The notes below the pieces were generated by a model. It had not been told where the DNA came from. It searched no databases and saw only the letters and a program-made list of their open reading frames with translations. Position numbers and translations under genes: made by a program. DNA of 50,395 nucleotides from Azoarcus sp. (GTDB lineage Bacteria > Pseudomonadota > Gammaproteobacteria > Burkholderiales > Rhodocyclaceae), in contig JACESY010000003.1 in the NCBI GenBank assembly GCA_013911595.1, positions 1 to 50,395 on the forward strand, written 5' to 3'. This document shows, piece by piece, positions 1 to 9,259 of the stretch (position 1 is its first letter; each line of letters opens with the position of its first letter).

Positions 1-1
1 C

Positions 2-526
2 AGCCGCAGCGCGGCGCCGGCGCTGATCGTCTACGAATGGGCGCTCAAGGACCTGGGCAACGTGGGCTGGATCGCCGCCTTCATCTTCTGCGCCGGCGCC
101 GCGCTGCGGCTGGCGCGCTTCAACACGACGATCGATTCGGCTGACAAGCGGTTCTTCGTCGGCCTGCCGAGCCCGGCGGCTGCGGCACTGATCGCCGGCA
201 TGGTGTGGGTGGCCAACGACAACGACATCGCCGGAGCCGACGTGGTCTGGCTGGTCGCGGCGCTGACCGTCTTCGCCGGCCTGTCGATGGTGTGCAATGT
301 GCTGTTCTGGAGCGGCAAGGACATCAACCTGCGCAAGAGCGTGCCCTTCATCGTCGTCATCGCGGTGGTGCTGGTGTTCGCGTTGGTCTCCAGCTATCCG
401 CCCGGCGTGCTGTTCGCGCTGTTCCTGGTCTACGCGGCCTCGGGCCATTTGATCCAGGTGTGGCGCTGGATCAAGCGCCGCCGCCACACTTCATCCCAGG
501 AACCGCCTCCTTCCGGAGGCGATTGA
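2..526 (+). CDS. pssA: CDP-diacylglycerol-serine O-phosphatidyltransferase, 3' part
   Basis: The open frame enters from the left edge, so the start and the catalytic CDP-alcohol phosphotransferase motif (D-G-x2-A-R...) lie outside the window. The visible 174 residues begin with APALIVYEWAL and contain ALRLARFN, both typical of the PssA family just after the catalytic region. Several hydrophobic segments follow and the protein ends with a basic tail (KRRRH). The family condenses CDP-diacylglycerol with serine to make phosphatidylserine at the inner membrane, the precursor of phosphatidylethanolamine. It converges on the DUF2069 gene with a 1-base gap. The family call is fairly sure despite the truncation. 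Confidence 0.85.
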   Translation, partial: SRSAAPALIVYEWALKDLGNVGWIAAFIFCAGAALRLARFNTTIDSADKRFFVGLPSPAAAALIAGMVWVANDNDIAGADVVWLVAALTVFAGLSMVCNVLFWSGKDINLRKSVPFIVVIAVVLVFALVSSYPPGVLFALFLVYAASGHLIQVWRWIKRRRHTSSQEPPPSGGD

Positions 527-527
527 A

Positions 528-1600
<1,073 letters not shown>

Positions 1601-1619
1601 TCATTTTCAGGACACCCCA

Positions 1620-1868
1620 ATGGTCGTCATTCGTCTTGCCCGTGGTGGCGCCAAGAAGCGCCCGTTCTTCAACATCGTCGCAGCCGACAAGCGCGACCGT
1701 CGCGATGGTCGCTTCATCGAGCGCGTGGGTTACTACAACCCGGTCGCCTCCGAGAAGGAACAGGCCATCGTGATCGACGCCGCGCGTCTTGAGCACTGGG
1801 TCAGCAACGGCGCCCGGGTCTCCGACACCGTCGCCCGTCTGGTCAAGCAGGCCTCGAAGACGGCCTGA
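1620..1868 (+). CDS. rpsP: 30S ribosomal protein S16
   Basis: An 82-residue protein beginning [16 protein letters not shown], the invariant S16 N-terminus, followed by VGYYNP and the usual central region. S16 binds 16S rRNA early in small-subunit assembly. The start is the ATG at 1620, preceded by an AGGA at suitable distance; the frame is open further upstream but without similarity. It opens the conserved rpsP-rimM-trmD-rplS operon, with rimM 23 bases downstream. Confidence 0.98.
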   Translation: MVVIRLARGGAKKRPFFNIVAADKRDRRDGRFIERVGYYNPVASEKEQAIVIDAARLEHWVSNGARVSDTVARLVKQASKTA

Positions 1869-1891
1869 GGCAGCCTGAGGCTGCCCGCATC

Positions 1892-2401
1892 ATGATGATC
1901 ATGGGGCGCATCGTCGCCCCGTTCGGCATCAAGGGCTGGCTACGCATCCAGCCCTTCGGCGACGATCCGCAATCCTGGGCAGACATGCCTCAGTGGTGGA
2001 TCTCGCCCGATGATGACGCGCCGGAATCGGCGTGGCAGCCGGTCGAACTGACCGCCTGCAAGCCGCATGGCACCGGTCTGGTCGCGAGCTTTCGCGAAGC
2101 CCCCGACCGCAACGCTGCCGAAGCGCTCAAGGGCTGGTATGTCGCCGCACCACGCGAAGCCATGCCCGATCCGGGCGAGCAGACCTACTACTGGGAAGAC
2201 CTGACCGGCTTGTCCGTGGTCAACCGCGAAGGCGAGCCGCTGGGTCGGGTCGCAGGCCTGCTGAGTACCGGTGCACACGAGGTGTTGCGCGTGGTCGATT
2301 CGGATGACACCGAACGGCTGATCCCCTTTGTCGAGGCCTATGTGCCCGAGGTCGACCTGGAAGCGGGCCGCATCACGGTCGACTGGCAGCGCGACTGGTG
2401 A
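1892..2401 (+). CDS. rimM: 16S rRNA processing protein RimM
   Basis: A 169-residue protein with the RimM N-terminal motif [15 protein letters not shown], then the PRC-barrel half containing [13 protein letters not shown] and [14 protein letters not shown]. RimM binds S19 and helps mature the 30S head. Three ATG codons are close together (1892, 1895, 1901); any could be used, and the first is given. The stop overlaps the GTG start of trmD. Position and motifs make the call secure. Confidence 0.96.
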   Translation: MMIMGRIVAPFGIKGWLRIQPFGDDPQSWADMPQWWISPDDDAPESAWQPVELTACKPHGTGLVASFREAPDRNAAEALKGWYVAAPREAMPDPGEQTYYWEDLTGLSVVNREGEPLGRVAGLLSTGAHEVLRVVDSDDTERLIPFVEAYVPEVDLEAGRITVDWQRDW

Positions 2402-3186
2402 ACAGCATGGACGCCGGCGTCGCATCCCGTCGTTACGACGTCGTGACGCTTTTCCCGGAGATGTTCGCCGCCCTGACCGACAGCGGCATCACGCGCCGCG
2501 CGCTCGAGCGCGCGTTGTTCGGTCTGGGTTTGCACAACCCGCGCGACTTCGCTTACGACGCGCACCGCACGGTCGACGACCGCCCCTACGGCGGTGGCCC
2601 CGGCATGGTGATGATGCCGGGCCCGCTGGAAGCGGCGATCGGCGCCGCGCGGGAAGATCAGGCAGCCGCGATCGGTACGCCGGGTCGCGTGATCTGCCTG
2701 TCACCGCAGGGGCAGCCGCTGGATCACGCGAAGGTCATGGAACTGGCCGCACAGTCGGGATTCGTGCTGCTGTGCGGGCGCTACGAAGGCATCGACCAGC
2801 GCGTCATTGACGCCTGCGTCGACGAAGAGATCTCGCTCGGTGACTTCGTGCTGTCAGGCGGCGAACTGGCGGCGATGGTGGTCCTCGACGCGGTGATCCG
2901 GCAATTGCCGGGTGCGCTCAACGACAACGACTCGGCGCAGGAGGATTCCTTCGTCGACGGGCTGCTCGATTGTCCGCACTACACGCGCCCGGACGTCTAT
3001 AATGGCGCCCGCGTTCCGGACGTGCTGCTGTCTGGCAACCATGCGGCGATCCGCCGCTGGCGGCTCAAGCAGTCGCTGGGCAGGACCTGGTTGCTGCGCC
3101 CCGAACTGATCGCGGCGCGCACGCTGAGCCGGGAAGAATCGAAACTGCTTGAGGAATTCAGGCAGGAACGCAAGGAGCACGGCTGA
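2398..3186 (+). CDS. trmD: tRNA (guanine-N1)-methyltransferase
   Basis: TrmD methylates G37 of tRNAs reading CNN codons and prevents +1 frameshifting. Visible motifs include [11 protein letters not shown] at the N-terminus, [27 protein letters not shown] (the SAM-binding trefoil knot) and [14 protein letters not shown]. The GTG at 2398 overlaps the rimM stop and suggests coupling; an ATG at 2407 is an equally acceptable start. It is 262 residues, normal for the family. The next gene, rplS, follows after a 115-base leader. Confidence 0.97.
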   Translation: MNSMDAGVASRRYDVVTLFPEMFAALTDSGITRRALERALFGLGLHNPRDFAYDAHRTVDDRPYGGGPGMVMMPGPLEAAIGAAREDQAAAIGTPGRVICLSPQGQPLDHAKVMELAAQSGFVLLCGRYEGIDQRVIDACVDEEISLGDFVLSGGELAAMVVLDAVIRQLPGALNDNDSAQEDSFVDGLLDCPHYTRPDVYNGARVPDVLLSGNHAAIRRWRLKQSLGRTWLLRPELIAARTLSREESKLLEEFRQERKEHG

Positions 3187-3301
3187 ACCGCCCTGCTCCG
3201 CAACAAGGGCTGGACACAGCCGATACAAACCGCTTGCACCAGGCATGGGCCTGCTCTGCACGCAAGGCCGACAAAGGCCACAGAAGAAACGGAGTGAAGC
3301 A

Positions 3302-3688
3302 ATGAACCTGATCCAGCAACTCGAGCAGGAAGAGATCGCCCGCCTGTCCGAAGGCAAGACGATTCCCGAATTCGGCCCCGGCGACACCGTCGTCGTGCAG
3401 GTCAAAGTCGTCGAAGGCACGCGCGAGCGTCTGCAGGCCTACGAAGGTGTCGTGATTTCCAAGCGCAACCGCGGCCTGAACTCGTCGTTCATCGTGCGCA
3501 AGATCTCGTCCGGCGAGGGTGTCGAGCGTACCTTCCAGACCTACTCGCCGCTGGTCGCCAGCATCGACGTCAAGCGTCGTGGCGACGTGCGTCGCGCCAA
3601 GCTCTACTACCTGCGTCAGCGCTCGGGCAAGTCCGCGCGCATCAAGGAAAAGCTCAACTTCAAGAACAAGGCCAACAAGGCGTCGTGA
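3302..3688 (+). CDS. rplS: 50S ribosomal protein L19
   Basis: A 128-residue protein starting [12 protein letters not shown], with [16 protein letters not shown] and [17 protein letters not shown], the L19 signatures. L19 sits at the 30S-50S interface. The ATG at 3302 is chosen because of the GGAG at 3291-3294 and alignment with the family, although the frame is open from 3149. The C-terminus is slightly extended and lysine-rich (KNKANKAS). It ends the operon, followed by a strong terminator. Confidence 0.97.
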   Translation: MNLIQQLEQEEIARLSEGKTIPEFGPGDTVVVQVKVVEGTRERLQAYEGVVISKRNRGLNSSFIVRKISSGEGVERTFQTYSPLVASIDVKRRGDVRRAKLYYLRQRSGKSARIKEKLNFKNKANKAS

Positions 3689-3726
3689 GCCTCGCCGCCG
3701 GTCCGCACGACCGGCGCGACGCAGAC

Positions 3727-3760
3727 AAAAAAGGACTTCCCGAGGGAAGTCCTTTTTTTT
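3727..3760. terminator. bidirectional rho-independent terminator between rplS and lptG
   Basis: AAGGACTTCC (3731-3740) pairs perfectly with GGAAGTCCTT (3745-3754) around a CGAG loop. It is followed by an eight-T run and preceded by an A run, so it can serve both convergent genes. Confidence 0.9.
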
Positions 3761-3780
3761 GACTTCATGCCCGAGCGCGT

Positions 3781-4866
3781 TCAACGTCGCTCGACGCGGA
3801 TCAGCATGTAGGTGGCGGCCAGCAGGAACAGCATCGACGGCGTGATCGCCGCCAGTGCCGGCGGCCAGGCATTGATCACGCCGAGGTTGCCGAACAGGCC
3901 GTTGAGCAGGTGAAAGCCCACGCCCAGCATCACGCCTAGGAAGACCTTTACGCTCACGCCCCCCATGCGGTCGTGACCCAGCGCGAACGGCAACGCGAGC
4001 AGCATCATCACCAGCACCGCGAGCGGATAGGTCAGCTTCTTCCACAGCGCGATCTCGAAACGCTGGGTGTCCTGGCTGTTCTCCGCCAGGTGACGGATGT
4101 AGGTAAACAGCGCCGTGACCGACATGCGCTCGGGCGCGACCATCAGCACCGAGAGCACCTCGGGAGTCAGTTGCGAGCGCCACTCGATGCCGGGCAACTC
4201 GACCACCTCGACCGAATCGCCGAGAAAACGGGTCTCGACGACTTCCTCTAGCTGCCACAAGCTCTCGTCCGCATCGTAACGACCGCTGCGCGCCACGCTG
4301 ACCTTGCCCAGTGCCCGGCGCTCGTCGAACTCGTAGATGCTCACACCCAGCATCGTGCCGTCCGGGAACACCGTGGCGATGTTCACGAAGTTGGCGCCGT
4401 CCTTGACCCACAAACCCGAGCGCAAACGGTTCGACACGCTCGATCCGGTCGATTCCAGCTTCCACTGCTGCGCCGCACGTTCGGCCGGGGACGCGACGTA
4501 CTCGCCGATGAGGAAGGTCGCGACAACGAACAACATGCCGACCGCCGCGAGGATCCGCAGAATGCCCGCGATCGACAGGCCCGAAGCGCGCATCACGGTA
4601 ATCTCGGAATGTCGCGCGAAGGTCGTGAGCACGTACAGCGTGGTGATCAGCACGACCACCGGCAGCAGCTCGTAGATGCGCCCCGGCAGGATCAGCACCA
4701 CAAAGACGAAGGCCTCCCACACGCCGTAGCCGCCGCGACCGATGCCGTCGAGTTCGTTGACGAAATCGAAGAACGCAAACAGGCCCAGGAAGGCGACCAT
4801 CACACTGGCACTGGCAACCAGAATCTCGCGCCCGATGTGCCGGGTCAGGATCGACAGACGCTTCAT
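3781..4866 (-). CDS. lptG: LPS export ABC transporter permease LptG
   Basis: A 361-residue inner-membrane protein of the YjgP/YjgQ family. There are about three hydrophobic helices near the N-terminus (residues ~14-125), a long periplasmic beta-rich domain, then three more helices ending in ATYMLIRVERR. LptG, with LptF and the LptB ATPase, extracts lipopolysaccharide from the inner membrane. MKRLSILTRHIGREI fits the family start, so the ATG at 4866 is preferred to 4881; this gives a four-base ATGA overlap with lptF upstream. Assigned LptG because it is the second gene of the pair. Confidence 0.93.
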   Translation of the reverse strand: MKRLSILTRHIGREILVASASVMVAFLGLFAFFDFVNELDGIGRGGYGVWEAFVFVVLILPGRIYELLPVVVLITTLYVLTTFARHSEITVMRASGLSIAGILRILAAVGMLFVVATFLIGEYVASPAERAAQQWKLESTGSSVSNRLRSGLWVKDGANFVNIATVFPDGTMLGVSIYEFDERRALGKVSVARSGRYDADESLWQLEEVVETRFLGDSVEVVELPGIEWRSQLTPEVLSVLMVAPERMSVTALFTYIRHLAENSQDTQRFEIALWKKLTYPLAVLVMMLLALPFALGHDRMGGVSVKVFLGVMLGVGFHLLNGLFGNLGVINAWPPALAAITPSMLFLLAATYMLIRVERR

Positions 4867-5951
4867 GCCCGCGCCCTCCACGCGCGCCAGAACGGCGAGA
4901 TCGACAGACGCCGGTAGAACAGCAGCGCGAGGACCCCGAGCATCAACAGGTGCGGCATCAGCACTGCCGTCCAGAACCCCATGCGTTCCTGCGAAACCCA
5001 GGCGTCGACGATATTGATCGCGTTGCTATAGACCAGATAGGCGAGCAGCGCGAAGATGAAGTTTGCCCCGCGACCGGCGCGCGGGTTGACGAAGGACAAC
5101 GGAATTGCCAGCAAGGAGAGCAGTAGTGCGGCCAGCGGCAGGTTGATGCGCGCGGACAGCTCGCCGAGCTGGTTCGATGCACGCTGTTGCATCAGCTCGA
5201 CCGTTGAAGTCGAACGCGCCCGCACCGATGGGCTCGCGACACGGCGCTGGTCGACGAGAATCTCGTAGCGATCGAACTCGATGACCTTGTAGGCGGCAGA
5301 GCCCGGCACGCCGTCATAGCGGCGCCCGTCCTCGAGCACGACGAAACGATCGCCGCGCTCGTCGCTGCGGATGAAACCCTGCGCGGAAGCTACCACGCTG
5401 ATGCTGTCGCCCTCGATCGAATGCACGAACACGTTGCGCAGCTTGCCGTCCTCGCCCGCACCGACCTCGACGAAGAACACCCGCTGTTCGTTGGACGATT
5501 CACGGAACACCCCGGGGGCAACGCGCGTGGTGTCGTCGCGGCTTTCGAGCTGCGTGCGGAACTCCTCGGTCTTAAACTCCGCCCACGGGGTGACGAACAG
5601 CGTCATCGCTGCGATCACCAGCGCGGCCGGCACGGCAAACTGCAGCACGGGACGGATGAACGCGGTCAGCGGCAGACCCGAGGCGAACCACACCACCATC
5701 TCGGAATCGCGATAGCAGCGCGAGAGCGTGATCAATACGGCCGAACACAGGGTGAGCGTGAGCACCACCGGCAGATACCCCAGCGCACCGAAACCGATCA
5801 GCGCAAACACCGCATCGGGCGGCACGCGCCCGCCCGCGGCCTGACCGAGCATGCGGATCAGAACCACGCTGATGAGGATCGCGAACAACGCGACGAACAT
5901 GGCCGCCGCGGTGGCGCGGAATTCGCGCTGGATCGCCGAGCGGAAGATCAT
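4863..5951 (-). CDS. lptF: LPS export ABC transporter permease LptF
   Basis: A 362-residue partner of LptG with the same layout: MIFRSAIQREFRATAAAMF into the first helix, periplasmic jelly-roll region roughly residues 125-260, and three C-terminal helices. The motif NLPLAALLLSLLAIPLSF is typical of LptF. The frame is open to 5996, but the ATG at 5951 matches the family start. It is the promoter-proximal gene of lptF-lptG and diverges from pepA, as in many proteobacteria. Confidence 0.93.
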   Translation of the reverse strand: MIFRSAIQREFRATAAAMFVALFAILISVVLIRMLGQAAGGRVPPDAVFALIGFGALGYLPVVLTLTLCSAVLITLSRCYRDSEMVVWFASGLPLTAFIRPVLQFAVPAALVIAAMTLFVTPWAEFKTEEFRTQLESRDDTTRVAPGVFRESSNEQRVFFVEVGAGEDGKLRNVFVHSIEGDSISVVASAQGFIRSDERGDRFVVLEDGRRYDGVPGSAAYKVIEFDRYEILVDQRRVASPSVRARSTSTVELMQQRASNQLGELSARINLPLAALLLSLLAIPLSFVNPRAGRGANFIFALLAYLVYSNAINIVDAWVSQERMGFWTAVLMPHLLMLGVLALLFYRRLSISPFWRAWRARA

Positions 5952-6052
5952 CTCGCCGTGGATTCCTGGGGAGCGGAAACGCTTGGGCAAGCGCAACCGA
6001 CGGGACGTGCTGGCATCGGCAACCTTCGGACTTCAGAGCGTGCGAGGGGTTT

Positions 6053-6081
6053 TTGACGGCCCCGTCGCGCACGGCCATAAT
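6053..6081 (+). promoter_or_regulatory. sigma-70 promoter of pepA
   Basis: TTGACG (6053-6058), a 17-base spacer and CATAAT (6076-6081) make one of the best sigma-70 matches in the window. It lies 39 bases before the pepA start. Confidence 0.65.
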
Positions 6082-6119
6082 CGACCGCATCATCGAACGA
6101 GGAACACAAGGAAAACGCG

Positions 6120-7613
6120 ATGGAATTTACCATAAAGACCGGCAGCCCGACCAAGCTCGCCACTGGCGCGCTCGTCGTCGCCACCTTCGTCGACGGCGGC
6201 ACGCCCGAGGCGGCCTTCGCCGCGGCCGACGAAGCCTGCGGCGGAAAGCTCGCAGCCCTGGTCAAGCGCGGAGACCTCGACGAGCGCGCCGGATCACTCC
6301 TGGTGGTGCCCGACCCGAGCGGCTGCAAGGCCGAACGCGTCGTCGTCGTGAGCCTCGGGCAGCGTGACGAATTCGGCGACAAGCCCTGGCGCGACGCCGT
6401 CTCGGCCGTTGCGAAGTGGCTCGCCAACGGTCCGGCGGCGACCGCGGCCGTCACGCTGGCGGACGCCGTCCCGCCGGGGCGCGACATGGCCTGGGCCATG
6501 CAGCAGACCGCGCGTATCCTCGCCGATGCCACCTACCGCTACGAGACCACGCGCAGCAAACCCAAAGAGAGCCGCCGCCGCGGTGCTGCAAGCGTCGACC
6601 TGCTTACCCGTCACAAGTCGAGTACGGCGCTCAAGGACGCCATCGCGCAAGGGCGCGCAATCGCCGAGGGCATGGCGCTGACCAAGGAACTGGGCAACCT
6701 GCCCGGCAACCTGTGCACCCCGACCCACCTGGCCGAGACAGCGCAGGCCCTCGGGCGCGAGTTCAAGTTCAAGGTCGACGTGCTCGAGCGCAAGGACATG
6801 GAAAAGCTCGGCATGAACTCGATGTTGTCGGTGGCTCGCGGCTCGCACCAGCCGCCCAAGTTCATCGTCATGCACTACAAGGGTGGCAAGGCCAAGGACA
6901 AGCCTATGGTCCTCGTCGGCAAGGGCATCACCTTCGACACCGGCGGCATCTCGCTCAAGCCGGCGCCCGAGATGGACGAGATGAAGTACGACATGTGCGG
7001 TGCGGCCAGCGTGCTCGGCACCTTCCGCACGCTGGCACGCCTCGGGCTGCCGATCAACGTCGTCGGCATCATCCCGACCACCGAGAACATGCCCGGCGGC
7101 AATGCCACCAAGCCCGGTGATGTCGTCACCTCGATGAGCGGCCAGACCATCGAGATCCTCAACACCGACGCAGAAGGCCGGCTGGTGCTGTGCGACGCGC
7201 TGACCTATGCCGAGCGCTTCAAGCCGGCCGCCGTGATCGACGTCGCGACGCTCACCGGTGCGGTAATCATTGCGCTGGGCAAGATCCCGTCGGGACTCAT
7301 GGCCAACGACGACGCACTCGCCGACGAACTGCTCGCCTGCGGCCAGCGCTCGGGCGATCGTGCCTGGCGCCTCCCCATTTGGGACGACTACCAGGAACTG
7401 CTCAAGAGCAATTTCGCCGACATGGGCAACATCGGCGGGCGCGGCGCCGGCTCAATCACCGCCGCGTGCTTTCTCGCGCGCTATGCCAAGACCTACAAGT
7501 GGGCGCATCTGGACATCGCCGGCACGGCCTGGGTCTCGGGCGAGGCCAAGGGCGCGACGGGGCGTCCGGTGCCGCTGCTGTCGGAATTCCTGATCGGCCG
7601 CAGCAAGGGCTGA
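6120..7613 (+). CDS. pepA: cytosol (leucyl) aminopeptidase PepA
   Basis: A 497-residue M17 aminopeptidase. The C-terminal catalytic half holds the metal-binding motifs GKGITFDTGGISLKP (from about residue 267), the region around DMCGAASVLG, and the family signature NTDAEGRL at about residues 348-355. The family releases N-terminal amino acids using two metal ions; in E. coli PepA also binds DNA (carAB control, Xer recombination). Whether it does so here cannot be seen. The ATG at 6120 follows an AGGA-type ribosome site. holC starts five bases after its stop. Confidence 0.95.
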   Translation: MEFTIKTGSPTKLATGALVVATFVDGGTPEAAFAAADEACGGKLAALVKRGDLDERAGSLLVVPDPSGCKAERVVVVSLGQRDEFGDKPWRDAVSAVAKWLANGPAATAAVTLADAVPPGRDMAWAMQQTARILADATYRYETTRSKPKESRRRGAASVDLLTRHKSSTALKDAIAQGRAIAEGMALTKELGNLPGNLCTPTHLAETAQALGREFKFKVDVLERKDMEKLGMNSMLSVARGSHQPPKFIVMHYKGGKAKDKPMVLVGKGITFDTGGISLKPAPEMDEMKYDMCGAASVLGTFRTLARLGLPINVVGIIPTTENMPGGNATKPGDVVTSMSGQTIEILNTDAEGRLVLCDALTYAERFKPAAVIDVATLTGAVIIALGKIPSGLMANDDALADELLACGQRSGDRAWRLPIWDDYQELLKSNFADMGNIGGRGAGSITAACFLARYAKTYKWAHLDIAGTAWVSGEAKGATGRPVPLLSEFLIGRSKG

Positions 7614-7618
7614 ACGCA

Positions 7619-8059
7619 ATGTCGCGGATCCAGTTCTATCACAACACCGAGGATCCGCTGGCGCTCGCCTGCGAACTGACGGCACGCGCGGTCGCAGGCG
7701 GCCGCCGTGTCGCCCTGCGCCTGCCCGACACCGACACGGCCCGGCGCATCGACCAGATGCTGTGGAGTTTCGAACAGCTCGCGTTCGTCCCGCATGTGGC
7801 CGTGGACAACGCGCTCGCGGGCGAGACCCCGGTGGTGTTCGCCGTGGCCGGAGCGTCCACGCCCTGGCCCGAGCACGACCTGCTGTTCAACCTGGCAGAA
7901 GACGTCGCAGCGGACTTCGCCGAGTTTCACACCGTGGTCGAGATCGTGGGGCGTGACGAGGCTTCGAAGCAGCCTGCGCGCGCACGCTGGATGCACTACA
8001 AGCAGGCCGGGCATCCGCTCAAGGCCTTCGATTCCGAGCGACGGGAGGCCATCGCATGA
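7619..8059 (+). CDS. holC: DNA polymerase III chi subunit HolC
   Basis: A 146-residue protein with the HolC pattern: RIQFYHNTEDPLALACELTARA at the N-terminus, WSFEQLAFVPH in the middle and WMHYKQAGHPLKAFD at the end. Chi bridges the clamp loader (through psi) and single-stranded DNA-binding protein. Start chosen at 7619 because homologues begin there and pepA ends just before. Its stop overlaps the start of the next gene by four bases. Confidence 0.92.
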   Translation: MSRIQFYHNTEDPLALACELTARAVAGGRRVALRLPDTDTARRIDQMLWSFEQLAFVPHVAVDNALAGETPVVFAVAGASTPWPEHDLLFNLAEDVAADFAEFHTVVEIVGRDEASKQPARARWMHYKQAGHPLKAFDSERREAIA

Positions 8060-8487
8060 ATGCCGATGACGACCGCGAATTGTCCGAAGCCGACCGTCTG
8101 CTGCGCCGCGCCGACGCGCTGCTGCAACGCCATCGCGTGCTCGAGGAGGACGACGACCTGCCATTGGTGACCGACGTCGTCGACGATCTGCCGCCCGAGG
8201 CGGCACCGACCCCGCGGCCGGATCCGGCGCCCGCGCCACGCCACGACCCGGCCGCGCGGATCGCGCAAGCCGAGCGCCTAGTGGAGATCGATACCGTGGT
8301 CCAGCGCGCCGTCGAAGCCTGGGTGGCGGCCGAACTGCCGGCCATCATCGAGCGCGAGCTGTCGCTGGCGGCGGACCGGCTGCACGAGGAAACCGTCGCC
8401 CATCTGCGCGCAACGCTGCTCCCGCGACTGTCCGAACACATCTCCGAACGACTCGGCTCCGCCACGGACCCGGTCACGCGCGGCTGA
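8056..8487 (+). CDS. hypothetical protein downstream of holC
   Basis: A 143-residue soluble protein I do not recognise. The N-terminal half is acidic and low-complexity: a helix rich in leucine and arginine (LLRRADALLQRH), a DDD stretch, then a Pro/Ala/Asp-rich linker around residues 48-66. The C-terminal half (about 68-135) is a predicted amphipathic helix rich in Glu, Leu and Ala. No catalytic motif or signal peptide is visible. It is coupled to holC by an ATGA overlap and overlaps the convergent kinase gene by 14 bases. A small adaptor is possible, but that is a guess. Confidence 0.6.
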   Translation: MNADDDRELSEADRLLRRADALLQRHRVLEEDDDLPLVTDVVDDLPPEAAPTPRPDPAPAPRHDPAARIAQAERLVEIDTVVQRAVEAWVAAELPAIIERELSLAADRLHEETVAHLRATLLPRLSEHISERLGSATDPVTRG

Positions 8488-9115
8488 ATGCCGCGTCGTG
8501 GTCAGCAAGCAGCGCCGCCCAGTCATCGTCGTCGAACAAGGCCTGGCGGCGGCGCAATTGATCCAGGTCCCGCCGCGCGGCGCCCCAGCGCGCCAGCAGT
8601 CGTGGGCGCATCTTTTCCAGGTCGATCAGCGCGACCGTGAATCCGTCGCCCTCGCCCCGCGCCATCACGTGCTTGTCGTACAGGCTGCTGTGCTGCAGAT
8701 GCGCCCGGTGCAGCCGCCCGAGCATTCCCCCGACCGCCTGTGCGAGACTGCGACGACGCGGCGATTCCAGAGCGCCCCAGCCGGCCAGATCGACGAAACC
8801 GATTAGCTCCTCGGTGACGAGTACCGCCTCGTCGCCGTCGGGGCTGTTGCGCACGGCGTGAAAGACCGGCGTCGGCGCGGCCACCCCGATGCGGGCCAGC
8901 CGATTGAGGTAATGCCATTCGCGACTCGCGGTGGGCCAACCCAGCGGGTGGGACAGCGTGCGGCAGCGGTGGTTGAGCTGACGCTTCACGTAGAACATGC
9001 GCCCATCGAGGCGCACCCGCATCATGCCGCTCCAGCCACTGCGGCGACGATTGGGTTCCTCGACCCATTCACCGTCCACGTTCCACCAGAAATCGAAATC
9101 GCGCTCGCTCATCAT
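8474..9115 (-). CDS. InaA-family lipopolysaccharide kinase-like protein
   Basis: A 213-residue protein of the Kdo/WaaP-InaA kinase-like fold. Supporting segments are FYVKRQ (candidate ATP-site lysine), LVTEELIGFVDLAGW (hinge-like), HLQHSSLYDKHVM (catalytic-loop equivalent) and ALIDLEKMR (DFG equivalent). The catalytic loop lacks the classical HxD and has the InaA version H-x3-Y-x-K-H. Members are cytoplasmic kinases or pseudokinases linked to LPS-core phosphorylation or acid/stress induction; the substrate is unknown. Start is ATG at 9115 or 9112. It diverges from valS. Confidence 0.68.
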   Translation of the reverse strand: MMSERDFDFWWNVDGEWVEEPNRRRSGWSGMMRVRLDGRMFYVKRQLNHRCRTLSHPLGWPTASREWHYLNRLARIGVAAPTPVFHAVRNSPDGDEAVLVTEELIGFVDLAGWGALESPRRRSLAQAVGGMLGRLHRAHLQHSSLYDKHVMARGEGDGFTVALIDLEKMRPRLLARWGAARRDLDQLRRRQALFDDDDWAALLADHDAAFSRA

Positions 9116-9221
9116 TCGTCCCGCCGGGCAAGGACGTGATGCTAGCAGAGCGGGGATCGCATTCAGCTCAATCCATCGAGAGCCCCGCAGGGCCCTGACC
9201 GGCCGATAGCCGTCAATCCGT

Positions 9222-9227
9222 TATAAT
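9222..9227 (+). promoter_or_regulatory. candidate -10 element of valS
   Basis: A perfect TATAAT 33 bases before the valS ATG. No convincing -35 hexamer lies 16-18 bases upstream (CTGACC at 9195 is 21 bases away), so this is only a likely promoter core. Confidence 0.45.
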
Positions 9228-9259
9228 TGGTGCTTTTTCCCCGAGCACACAAGCACATC

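Noticed and set aside
8474..8487. Frameshift suspected because two genes overlap at their 3' ends
   Set aside because: Both convergent frames end normally and the 14-base overlap is within the range seen in compact genomes.
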